NCBI GenBank assembly: GCA_959599615.1
Contig: CAUGKA010000042.1
Coordinates: 1 to 13,570 of the forward strand
DNA: 13,570 nucleotides
Direction: 5' to 3'
Source of the DNA: an uncultured Collinsella sp.
GTDB taxonomy: Bacteria; Actinomycetota; Coriobacteriia; Coriobacteriales; Coriobacteriaceae
Made by a program: the position numbers and the translations under genes. How positions within the stretch are numbered: the first letter of the stretch is position 1; every line of letters begins with the position of its first letter. Positions 1-6,576 of the stretch are shown piece by piece. The notes beneath the pieces are model-generated. The model was given only the letters and a program-made list of their open reading frames with translations, was not told where the DNA came from and did no database searches.

Positions 1-54
1 CAAGACGAAGGCCACATTAAGTGGCCTTCTTTGCGTGCGGAACTCGCGATGAAC
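1..54 (+). repeat. Left copy of a 54-bp inverted repeat containing a perfect hairpin
   Basis: This stretch matches the reverse complement of 514-567 at 52 of 54 positions. It contains a hairpin with a 9-bp stem (GAAGGCCAC at 7-15 with GTGGCCTTC at 21-29) and an ATTAA loop, followed by CTTT-type bases on the plus strand. The repeat is still matching at base 1, so it probably continues past the window edge. The two mismatches to the other copy fall on partner positions of the stem (A-T here, G-C there), so pairing is kept. It could be a terminator, a REP-like element, or one end of a non-autonomous element. Confidence 0.8.
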
Positions 55-107
55 TTCGAGCCCGCCGCCCGGGAGGGCGCCCCTTTATTGACGGAAGGCC
101 TAATAAG

Positions 108-410
108 CGGATATTCCATGCCCGGATGTATTCAGAGCGGGACGGGCTTTCCGGATGGGCGGTGTTTCGGAAAGTGTGTCCCAGAATCGGCGCTCAGAGT
201 GGTCCCCACTTTCCGGTTGATGTCTTGTCCGGAAACTATGTCCCGGAATTAAGGCTTGGAATGGGATGCACTTTCCGGTTGAGAGCCTTAGCGGAAAGTG
301 CGACCCGGAATTTACTCTTGAAGTGGGATGCGCTTTCCCAACAGGCCCTCAAGCGGAAACTGCGTCCCATTCCGAAGGCAGATTCCGGGACACACTTTCC
401 GAATACAAAG
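108..410. repeat. Tandem array of five ~62-bp palindromic units
   Basis: Units begin at 108, 168, 230, 292 and 354. The middle three are exactly 62 bp; the first is 60 bp and degenerate, and the last is cut short at about 57 bp. Each begins with a left arm like CGGAAAGTGCGTCCC and carries about 17 nt later a right arm like GGGACGCACTTTCC, so each can fold into a stem-loop with roughly 11-13 of 15 pairs in the better units. A period of 62 is not a multiple of three, so the repeats change frame from unit to unit and do not encode a repeat protein. The array lies between inward-facing copies of the GGCCAC hairpin. No protein gene is supported between 1 and 637. Confidence 0.8.
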
Positions 411-432
411 AAGGCCACTTAATGTGGCCTTC
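407..432 (-). repeat. Second GGCCAC-loop-GTGGCC hairpin
   Basis: GAAGGCCAC at 410-418 pairs with GTGGCCTTC at 424-432 around a TTAAT loop. It is the reverse complement of the hairpin at 7-29, including the adjoining AAA (CTTT on the minus strand). It directly follows the last 62-bp unit, so the array is bracketed by two inward-pointing copies. Read on the minus strand it has the shape of a weak intrinsic terminator. Confidence 0.75.
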
Positions 433-487
433 AACTTATATATGTTCAGCGGATACCCCCATGACAAGCCGTGCTCCAACAACAAGG

Positions 488-617
488 CGTCTGTCCGGGC
501 GGAGGCATATAAGGTTCATCGCGAGTTCCGCACGCAAAGGAGGCCACTTAATGTGGCCTCCGTCTTGCGCAGGACTGTCCGAGCAGGGAACCTTATATGC
601 CTCCGCCCGGACAGACG
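488..617. repeat. Perfect 30-bp inverted repeat with nested hairpin
   Basis: Positions 488-517 (starting CGTCTGTCCGGGCGGAGG) are the exact reverse complement of 588-617, giving a 30-bp perfect stem around a 70-nt interior. That interior holds the third GGCCAC hairpin and, near 574-586, a degenerate direct copy of part of the arm (CTGTCCGAGCAGG). The element sits about 20 bp past the stop codon of the minus-strand LtaS-family gene, so it would lie in that gene's 3' untranslated RNA and could act there as terminator or stabiliser. It could equally be a folded DNA element or the remains of a small mobile element. Confidence 0.8.
514..567 (-). repeat. Right copy of the 54-bp inverted repeat, with third hairpin
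   Basis: This is the reverse complement of 1-54 with two differences. The hairpin GGAGGCCAC (539-547) / GTGGCCTCC (553-561) has a G-C pair where the left copy has A-T, so both strands of the stem changed together. The minus-strand reading, stem followed by CTTTGCG, is oriented to end transcription arriving from the LtaS-family gene, although the T tract is short. Confidence 0.75.
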
Positions 618-637
618 TTTCAGTTATGAGCGACCCG

Positions 638-2938
638 CTACTTGATCTTAGTAGTACCCGGCGCCAGGTTGGGGTCGGTCTCGTTGGCCTCGGTCTGGAA
701 GTGCTCGGTATAGACGTTCTTGCCGTCGCGGAACATCTCGTAGTACTGCATCTTGGCGTAATCCTCGCGCGCCTTGGTGGCGGCTGCGGCAGCGGCGTCG
801 TCACCGGTGACGTTGGAGGAAAGCGCCCAGCGCAGGCTGGCGTCCTCGTAGCCCACGGAGTTGATGGCGGGCAGCGACTCGCGCAGTGTCATATGCGCCT
901 TCTGATAGTCGGAAAGCGGTGCGCCGATCAGCTGCATGAGCTGGGTGGACAGGTAGTTGGTGGACAGGTCGTCGGTCTCACTCGTCTGGTCGCAACCGGC
1001 AACGTCGTAGTTAGCCCAGATGATGTAGTCGGTCTGCCACAAGCGCTCCTGGTGGGTGGCGTCGTCCTCGCCGGTAAACCACTTGTCGTTGAACTTGGAC
1101 GGGAAGAACGGCTGGTGGTCGCCCCAGAACACCACGACCACCTTGCGGTCGAGCTTGCTCAGGGCGTTGAGGAAGTAGCGAAGCGCCTGATCGGACTGCT
1201 CGATGCACGAGACATACTCGTCGACATCGGAGAGCGTGCCGTCCTCGACGGTCTTGGCGTCCAGGTCGGTCGTGTCGATGTTCAGGTGCATCTGCTTGTC
1301 GACCGGCAGCAGGCCCGTATCGTAGCCCGAGTGGTTCTGCATGGTCACGTCGAAGATAAACTGCGGGTCGGCGTTCTGGTCGAGTAGCTCAAGAATCTTG
1401 TCGTAGGTTGCCTGGTCGGTCACCATGCCGCGCAGGGTGTCGGCTCCCTGGAAGTCGTTGATGGACAGGAACTGGTCAAAGCCAAAGTCCTTGTAGACGT
1501 TCTCGCGGTTCCAGTTGGTCGCGTGGTTGGGGTGCATGGCCGTGGTGGAATAGCCGAGCGATTTGAACTGCTCTGCCAGGTTCCCAGTCGTTTCCATGTT
1601 GTAGATGGTGTAGGGGTACACGCCCGAGCCCAGGTTGGCCATGGAGTTGCCGGTCATAAACTCAAACTCGGTATTGGCGGTACCGCCGCCGTAGGCGCTC
1701 ACATAGAGCTTGCCGCGGCTGAGGCAGTTGGACAGGTTCTTAAAGTACTGCGGGCCCTCGTAGCCGGCGCGCATGTTCTGGTAGATGGACAGGTCCGAGA
1801 AGGTCTCGTTCATGATGGCGATGACCGTGGGCTTCTCGCTGTCGAATTGCTCCTTTGCGGCGGTGCGCTCGTCGCTCTTGGCGGCGTCGGACTTGTCGTA
1901 GGCCTTGGCGTACTTTTTGAGCGTGGCCTTGGCGTCATCGACAGAGTAGTCGGCGGGTTTGGGCGGCTTGATGGACTGCGCTGCACTAATAAAGGCAGGC
2001 AGATAGCCCTCGCGCCAGTAGCTCTCGAGCGGGCGCCAGGTGTAGACGGTGATGCCGAGGGTGTTGTAGTAGTCGATGAGGGTGACGTGCGCGGTCACGC
2101 CGCCCAGGCACAGCACCGCCACGAGCAGGTTGGTGAGCAGCATGCGCTTGGCGTTGGCGGCGCCCTTCTGGCGATGCGGCGCGACCAGGCCGGCGTACTC
2201 GCACAGCAGCATGGCGATGGCGGTAAAGCTCATGGACAGCACGCAGAACAGCGAGATCGAGAAGGTGTAGCCGTTGCCGGCGACCGCGGCGGCGGTGGAG
2301 ATGGCCGAAAGGTCGCCCGGCTGGATCGGCATGGATTTAAACGTGATGACAAAGAACTCGGCAATGCCTAGGACAAAGAGGGCAAAGGCCAGGACCGCGG
2401 GAGCTGCGCCGTGGCGCTGGAATAGGAAGAACAAGCCGGTCATGAGCACGGTGATGATGGCCCACTCGAGCAGGATGCACAGGGGGTAGACCCAGGTAAA
2501 GTCGTGGTTGGACGAGACCTCCATGCCCAGCAGCGCAAAGACGCCGGCGAGCAGCAGGCACAAGACGGCGGCGACGAGCGGGCGGCCCACAAAGGCACCG
2601 CGCAGGCGGGCGAGCTTGCCGGTGGGGGCGGGGGCGTCGGCCGAGGCGAACGCAAAGACGCGCGGGGCGATGCGGTCGCGGGCGATGCTGGCCCAAGCGC
2701 AGCCGGTGAGGATGGCGTTGGTCAGGATGAGCATCACAAAGGCGAGCGGTTCGTTTTGGGCGACGAGGCCAATAGCGCCCCAGACGGTCAAAAAGAGCTG
2801 GAACAGGCCGAAGGCGACGCTCCACCCAAGAGCGCTTTTGGCAACGGTGCCCGACTGTGCGCGAATGGCCTTGGCCTCGCGCAAGACAAGGTAGACGGTC
2901 GCCGCAAGACCGACGAGCGAGATGGCGGCAGCGAACAT
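638..2938 (-). CDS. LtaS-family membrane phosphoglycerol transferase (sulfatase fold)
   Basis: A 766-residue membrane protein with an extracellular alkaline-phosphatase/sulfatase-type domain, of the lipoteichoic acid synthase (LtaS/MdoB) family. Family members move glycerol-phosphate from phosphatidylglycerol onto a glycolipid or growing polymer outside the membrane. The N-terminal ~290 residues hold several hydrophobic helices; a helical linker leads to the catalytic domain from about residue 365. LtaS active-site positions are visible in order: metal-binding Glu378 (MNETFSD), nucleophile Thr420 (GGGTANTEFE), Trp476 and Arg478 (WNRE), His536 (QNHSGY), and Asp607-His608 (WGDHQP). An active enzyme is therefore expected. 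Start chosen at the ATG (complement of 2936-2938) because GAGGAG lies 7 nt upstream; an in-frame GTG 15 nt earlier overlaps that site. It is alone in its transcript within the window, divergent from the nitroreductase. Lipid or glycan substrate is unknown; N-terminus longer than S. aureus LtaS. Confidence 0.9.
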   Translation of the reverse strand: MFAAAISLVGLAATVYLVLREAKAIRAQSGTVAKSALGWSVAFGLFQLFLTVWGAIGLVAQNEPLAFVMLILTNAILTGCAWASIARDRIAPRVFAFASADAPAPTGKLARLRGAFVGRPLVAAVLCLLLAGVFALLGMEVSSNHDFTWVYPLCILLEWAIITVLMTGLFFLFQRHGAAPAVLAFALFVLGIAEFFVITFKSMPIQPGDLSAISTAAAVAGNGYTFSISLFCVLSMSFTAIAMLLCEYAGLVAPHRQKGAANAKRMLLTNLLVAVLCLGGVTAHVTLIDYYNTLGITVYTWRPLESYWREGYLPAFISAAQSIKPPKPADYSVDDAKATLKKYAKAYDKSDAAKSDERTAAKEQFDSEKPTVIAIMNETFSDLSIYQNMRAGYEGPQYFKNLSNCLSRGKLYVSAYGGGTANTEFEFMTGNSMANLGSGVYPYTIYNMETTGNLAEQFKSLGYSTTAMHPNHATNWNRENVYKDFGFDQFLSINDFQGADTLRGMVTDQATYDKILELLDQNADPQFIFDVTMQNHSGYDTGLLPVDKQMHLNIDTTDLDAKTVEDGTLSDVDEYVSCIEQSDQALRYFLNALSKLDRKVVVVFWGDHQPFFPSKFNDKWFTGEDDATHQERLWQTDYIIWANYDVAGCDQTSETDDLSTNYLSTQLMQLIGAPLSDYQKAHMTLRESLPAINSVGYEDASLRWALSSNVTGDDAAAAAATKAREDYAKMQYYEMFRDGKNVYTEHFQTEANETDPNLAPGTTKIK

Positions 2939-2945
2939 GCTGAGA

Positions 2946-2951
2946 CTCCTC
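2946..2951 (-). promoter_or_regulatory. Shine-Dalgarno site for the LtaS-family gene
   Basis: GAGGAG on the minus strand, 7 nt before the ATG at 2938. It overlaps the alternative GTG start at 2953 and therefore argues for the ATG. Confidence 0.7.
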
Positions 2952-3152
2952 ACAAACTTAAAACCTACGAAAGCGGGGATTTACCCGATTGTTACCAAGA
3001 TATGCGCTGCAATTGGTGGCTGCGCACAACAACCAGCCATATTAACGCGCACGTGTGGCGGTGTGGCGCAATGTAGTGGCGACCTGCGCGATAATGGACG
3101 GGAATTACACGGAAACGTAAAGGCTTCTTAAAGAAATGACGAGGGTAGGGCG

Positions 3153-4022
3153 ATGAGCGAGCAGGTTTGCAAGGCGGACATGGGCGGCGACGGTGCGGCG
3201 GTCGATATGTTCGGCTATCCGGTCGAGACTACGGGCAACGTGGTGCTGGACATCTTGGAGCACCGTTCCTCTACGCGTGCCTTTGCGCGCGATGACGACG
3301 GTCGCCCCGTGGCGGTGACCGACGAGCAGCGGGCGGCGATCTTGCATGCGGCGAGTCGCGCGCCGTCGGCGGGCGCCATGATGATGTATTCCATCGTAAG
3401 CATTCGCGAGCAGGCTACGCTGGATCGTCTGGCCGACCTGTGCGATCACCAGCCCATGATCGCCAAGGCGCCCTGGGCACTTATATTTGTGGTCGACTAT
3501 GCCAAGTGGATCGATCTGTTTGAGCATGTGGGTTGCTTTGAGCCCGAGTTTGTCGAGCGCACGGGCAAGGCGCCCCGCCGCGCGCCGGGTTTGGGCGACT
3601 TTGCCATCGCGGCCCAGGACGCCGTGATCGCTGCGCAAAACGCCGTAGTTGCCGCTGAGGCCCTGGGGCTGGGGAGCTGCTACATCGGTGATATCGTCGA
3701 GAACGCGGAGGAAGTTGCCGCGCTGCTGGACTTGCCGCCCTATACCATGCCGCTGTCGATGCTCATCATCGGCACGCCCCGCAAGGAGCGTCCGGCGATC
3801 GCGCATCCCGTGGTGAACCTGGTGCACGAAGAGCGCTACCGCCGCGCGGACGCTGCGACTATGGATGCACAGGTGGCCGAGATGGATGCGATGTTTCGCC
3901 CGCATGCCCGCGAGGTGGGCGAGCGCGTGGTGGATATCTACACCCGCAAACACACGAGCCCCTTTATGGCCGAGATGAGTCGCTCCATGGAGTGGTGGTT
4001 CAAAAACTGGCTCGGAAAATGA
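3153..4022 (+). CDS. Nitroreductase family FMN-dependent oxidoreductase
   Basis: A 289-residue cytoplasmic protein of the nitroreductase superfamily, which uses FMN and NAD(P)H to reduce nitro compounds, quinones, flavins or related substrates. Family signs: RSSTR at 38-42 (FMN phosphate contact), SRAPSAGAMMMYS at 68-80, and the helix plus glycine turn IAAQNAVVAAEALGLGSCYIGD at about 159-180, followed by the LSMLIIGTPRK strand at 201-211. The C-terminal ~70 residues (YRRADAATMD... to WWFKNWLGK) extend beyond the core fold, as in several longer nitroreductases. The start is preceded by GAGGG and AGGG in the 12 nt upstream. The gene is monocistronic: divergent from the LtaS-family gene, 130 bp from it at the left, with a hairpin directly after the stop. 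Physiological substrate cannot be read from sequence. Confidence 0.88.
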   Translation: MSEQVCKADMGGDGAAVDMFGYPVETTGNVVLDILEHRSSTRAFARDDDGRPVAVTDEQRAAILHAASRAPSAGAMMMYSIVSIREQATLDRLADLCDHQPMIAKAPWALIFVVDYAKWIDLFEHVGCFEPEFVERTGKAPRRAPGLGDFAIAAQDAVIAAQNAVVAAEALGLGSCYIGDIVENAEEVAALLDLPPYTMPLSMLIIGTPRKERPAIAHPVVNLVHEERYRRADAATMDAQVAEMDAMFRPHAREVGERVVDIYTRKHTSPFMAEMSRSMEWWFKNWLGK

Positions 4023-4024
4023 CG

Positions 4025-4059
4025 AATGTGACAAGGGGGGGCAGTCCCTTTGTCACATT
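4025..4059 (+). terminator. Hairpin after nitroreductase; CCCTTTGT-core palindromic repeat
   Basis: AATGTGACAA followed by a G run (4025-4041) pairs with CCCTTTGTCACATT (4046-4059) with one bulged base, making a stem of about 13 pairs three bases after the stop codon. There is no clear U tract, so it may be a REP-like palindrome as much as an intrinsic terminator. The core GTCCCTTTGT is shared with the hairpin at 6511-6548, while the outer arms differ. Confidence 0.65.
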
Positions 4060-4141
4060 ACATATCGCCGCGGTAGCCTAAAGACTGTATAAATCTTTAT
4101 CTAGCTGGGAAAACAGTGCATTAAAACATGGGCCGATTACC

Positions 4142-4147
4142 TATAAT
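4142..4147 (+). promoter_or_regulatory. Possible -10 box of the kup promoter
   Basis: A perfect TATAAT lies 36 bp before the kup start. There is no good TTGACA at the expected spacing, so this is suggestive only. No potassium or c-di-AMP riboswitch could be recognised in 4060-4182. Confidence 0.3.
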
Positions 4148-4182
4148 TCCTTCGAACATTAAAGTTGGGAGGAAACCGGCTT

Positions 4183-6210
4183 ATGGAACAAAAGGCCAAG
4201 GAGGCAGCCTCGCACGCTGCGATTCCGGTGAGCATCTCGGCGATGCTCGTCACGCTGGGCGTGGTGTATGGCGATATCGGCACCAGCCCCATGTATGTAA
4301 CTAAGGCTCTCGTCGCCGGTAACGGTGGCATCGGAAGCGTCACGCAGGAGTTCGTGCTCGGCGCGCTCTCCCTTGTCGTGTGGACGGTCACGCTGCTGAC
4401 GACCGTCAAGTACGTGCTGATCTCGCTGCGCGCCGATAACCACGGCGAGGGCGGTATCTTTGCCCTGTACAGCCTGGTCAAGCGTTGCGGCAAGTGGCTT
4501 ATCATCCCCGCCATGCTGGGTGGCGCCGCGCTGCTCGCCGACGGCATCCTGACGCCGGCTGTTACCGTTACCACGGCCATCGAGGGCCTGCGCACCATCC
4601 CCGCGGTCCATGCCGTGCTGGGCGATGATCAGGGCCGCGTCGTCGCCATTACGCTCGCCATCATCATCGCGCTCTTCTTGGTACAGCGCATCGGTACGGC
4701 CAAGATCGGTCACGCCTTTGGCCCCATCATGACGCTGTGGTTCCTGTTCCTGGGCGGCACGGGTCTGTTCTTTGTCTTCCAGCACCCCGCCGTGCTGCTG
4801 TGCCTCAACCCGGTGCGCGGCATCGCCTTTTTGCTGAGCCCCAACAACCACGCGGGCATCATGATTCTGGGCAGCTGCTTCCTCGCCACCACCGGTGCCG
4901 AGGCGCTCTACTCCGACATGGGCCATGTGGGTCGCGGCAACATTTACGCCACCTGGCCGTTCGTTAAGTGCTGCTTGCTGCTGTCCTATATGGGCCAGGG
5001 CGCTTGGCTTATGAACAACGCTGCCAACCCCGAGCTCATGGGCATTGCCGATCTCAACCCGTTCTACCAGATGCTCGCCCCGGGCCTGCGCCCGTTTGCC
5101 GTAGGCCTTTCCACCGTCGCGGCCATCATTGCCTCGCAGGCGCTCATCACCGGCGCATTCTCGCTGGTGTCCGAGGCCAGCCGTCTGGACCTCATGCCGC
5201 ACATGCAGGTCTTCTACCCTGCCGAGACCAAGGGCCAGCTCTACATCCCCATGGTCAACAACGTCATGCTTGTCGGCTGTGTCATCGTGGTGCTGCTGTT
5301 CCAGAACTCGGCGCATATGGAAGCCGCCTACGGCCTTGCCATTACGCTGACTATGATGTGCACCACGCTGCTGCTCTTCTTCTACCTGCACGAGGAGCGC
5401 AAGCTCAAGGTTGCTCCGTGGATCTTCGCGGCCTTCTTCCTTTTGCTCGAAGGCTTCTTCTTTGTGAGCTCGCTCACCAAGTTCTTCCACGGCGGCTACT
5501 TCACCATCCTCATGGCCGCGCTCATCATGGGCATCATGGTGTGCTGGTACAACGGCACGGCGGTTGAGCAGCGCCAGTTTACGCTGCTGCCGCTGCGCAG
5601 CTACCTGCCGCAGCTCAAGCGCCTGCGCGATGACGATCGCTACGAGCGCCTGAGCGACAACATCGTGTACCTGACCAAGGACACCCATACCGATTACATC
5701 GACCGTGATATCGTCTACTCGATCTTGGACAAGCATCCCAAGCGTGCTCGCGCCTGGTGGTTCGTGAACGTCGAGACCATGGACGAGCCGCATACCTTTG
5801 CCTATTCGGTCGAGACGTTCGGCACCGACTACGTGTTCCGCGTGCATCTGTACCTGGGCTACAAGATTAACCAGCGCGTCAATGCCTACCTGCGTCAGGT
5901 CGTTCAGGACCTGGCTGCCACCGGCGAGCTGCCGGCGCAGACGCATGACTACTCGGTCTACAAGGATCCGGGCAACATCGGTACGTTCAAGTTCGTCCTG
6001 ATCCGTAAGCTTCTGGCGCCCGAAAGCGATGTGGAGCCGAGCGAGCGTACGGCCATCACGCTCAAGTACATCATTCGTCGCGCCGCCGGCACGCCTGCAC
6101 GCTGGTACGGCCTGGAGAACTCCAACGTGAGCTTTGAGTACGTGCCGCTGTTCACCAAGTTCAAAGCCGTGAATAAGATGCAGCGCCTGGCTCCCAACGA
6201 GCGGCCGTAG
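4183..6210 (+). CDS. kup: KUP-family potassium:proton symporter
   Basis: A 675-residue integral membrane K+ transporter of the KUP/HAK/KT family, importing K+ with H+. The N-terminal signature VYGDIGTSPMYV is at 28-39. Further family motifs are GEGGIFALYSL (88-98), LADGILTPAVTV (118-129), TTGAEALYSDMGHVGRGNI (236-254) and NPFYQMLAP (292-300), with conserved acids Asp31, Asp120 and Glu240. About twelve hydrophobic helices run to residue ~457, followed by a ~215-residue cytosolic domain typical of bacterial Kup. Start chosen at ATG 4183 because GGGAGG lies 10 nt upstream; an in-frame TTG 18 nt earlier overlaps that ribosome site. A small membrane protein gene begins 30 or 60 nt downstream with no terminator between, and kdpDE-like genes follow. 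Confidence 0.93.
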   Translation: MEQKAKEAASHAAIPVSISAMLVTLGVVYGDIGTSPMYVTKALVAGNGGIGSVTQEFVLGALSLVVWTVTLLTTVKYVLISLRADNHGEGGIFALYSLVKRCGKWLIIPAMLGGAALLADGILTPAVTVTTAIEGLRTIPAVHAVLGDDQGRVVAITLAIIIALFLVQRIGTAKIGHAFGPIMTLWFLFLGGTGLFFVFQHPAVLLCLNPVRGIAFLLSPNNHAGIMILGSCFLATTGAEALYSDMGHVGRGNIYATWPFVKCCLLLSYMGQGAWLMNNAANPELMGIADLNPFYQMLAPGLRPFAVGLSTVAAIIASQALITGAFSLVSEASRLDLMPHMQVFYPAETKGQLYIPMVNNVMLVGCVIVVLLFQNSAHMEAAYGLAITLTMMCTTLLLFFYLHEERKLKVAPWIFAAFFLLLEGFFFVSSLTKFFHGGYFTILMAALIMGIMVCWYNGTAVEQRQFTLLPLRSYLPQLKRLRDDDRYERLSDNIVYLTKDTHTDYIDRDIVYSILDKHPKRARAWWFVNVETMDEPHTFAYSVETFGTDYVFRVHLYLGYKINQRVNAYLRQVVQDLAATGELPAQTHDYSVYKDPGNIGTFKFVLIRKLLAPESDVEPSERTAITLKYIIRRAAGTPARWYGLENSNVSFEYVPLFTKFKAVNKMQRLAPNERP

Positions 6211-6258
6211 ACGTCGGCGGCTACACGGAGTTGGTTTTTGATGGATAAGCATGAGGCC

Positions 6259-6265
6259 GGGGAGG
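6259..6265 (+). promoter_or_regulatory. Strong Shine-Dalgarno inside the small ORF's 5' end
   Basis: GGGGAGG, 5 nt before ATG 6271. It is stronger than the GGAG (6227-6230) before the upstream in-frame ATG 6241 and favours the shorter product. Confidence 0.5.
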
Positions 6266-6270
6266 TAAAC

Positions 6271-6465
6271 ATGGATACAAAGGCGCTCGATGGCCATGAG
6301 GCGGTGGTCGAAATGGTGCGTGAGGCGCGCGTCGACGCCGCCGAAGATCGGTTCTTTACGAATCGTGCCAACATGGATATGGCCGATCGCGTAATTTCGA
6401 TCGTGGCACTGGTATTTGGAGCGGTGTGCGTGTGTGCCCTGCTCGCGCACGTGCTGTTTGTCTAG
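6271..6465 (+). CDS. Small single-span membrane protein downstream of kup
   Basis: Not recognised. A 64-residue protein (74 if translation starts at the in-frame ATG 6241) with a charged N-terminal half rich in Glu, Asp and Arg, then one hydrophobic helix at about residues 41-63 (RVISIVALVFGAVCVCALLAHVLFV). The downstream ATG is chosen because GGGGAGG precedes it. It lies close behind kup, with no terminator between, and before a strong hairpin, so it is probably co-transcribed with kup. A helper or regulatory subunit of Kup, loosely analogous to small Kdp subunits, is an inference from position only. A chance ORF is unlikely given the ribosome site and the clean hydrophobic end, but remains possible. 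Confidence 0.6.
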   Translation: MDTKALDGHEAVVEMVREARVDAAEDRFFTNRANMDMADRVISIVALVFGAVCVCALLAHVLFV

Positions 6466-6496
6466 CGACCGCCGGTTGCAAAGGCTATACACTTGG

Positions 6497-6550
6497 AACC
6501 ACCACAAGGGAAACCACCACAAAGGTGCCTGTCCCTTTGTGGTGGTTTTT
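6497..6550 (+). terminator. Strong hairpin with T tract and duplicated left arm
   Basis: AAACCACCACAAAGG (6511-6525) pairs perfectly over 15 bp with CCTTTGTGGTGGTTT (6534-6548), followed by T-rich sequence (TTGTTTT). This is a good intrinsic terminator for kup and the small ORF. Immediately upstream, ACCACCACAAGGG (6498-6510) is a second near copy of the left arm and could pair with the same right arm. The loop carries the GTCCC core also seen in the hairpin at 4025-4059. The kinase start lies only 27 bp further on. Confidence 0.75.
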
Positions 6551-6576
6551 GTTTTAGAGAGAGGGGCGGGGTGCTG

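Noticed and set aside
108..410. CRISPR array
   Set aside because: Units are contiguous degenerate palindromes with no identical short repeats separated by unique spacers, and no cas genes are near.
21..422. Open frames inside the left repeat region
   Set aside because: The frames are built from 62-bp repeat units whose length shifts the frame each time, and no ribosome site or known domain is present.
266..1387. A 373-codon plus-strand frame over the repeats and the LtaS-family gene
   Set aside because: It runs through degenerate repeats, then antisense to a gene with a complete active site; its sequence is low-complexity Val/Gly/Leu.
2939..2953. GTG start for the LtaS-family protein, five residues longer
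   Set aside because: The GTG overlaps the GAGGAG ribosome site that is ideally spaced for the ATG at 2938, and has no good site of its own.
4060..4182. c-di-AMP or K+ riboswitch upstream of kup
   Set aside because: Such switches often precede K+ transporters, but the conserved sequence blocks of the ydaO-type aptamer are not visible in this 123-nt leader.
6493..6576. N-terminal extension of the kinase from TTG 6493
   Set aside because: It would translate the terminator hairpin and its duplicated arm, with no ribosome site before it.
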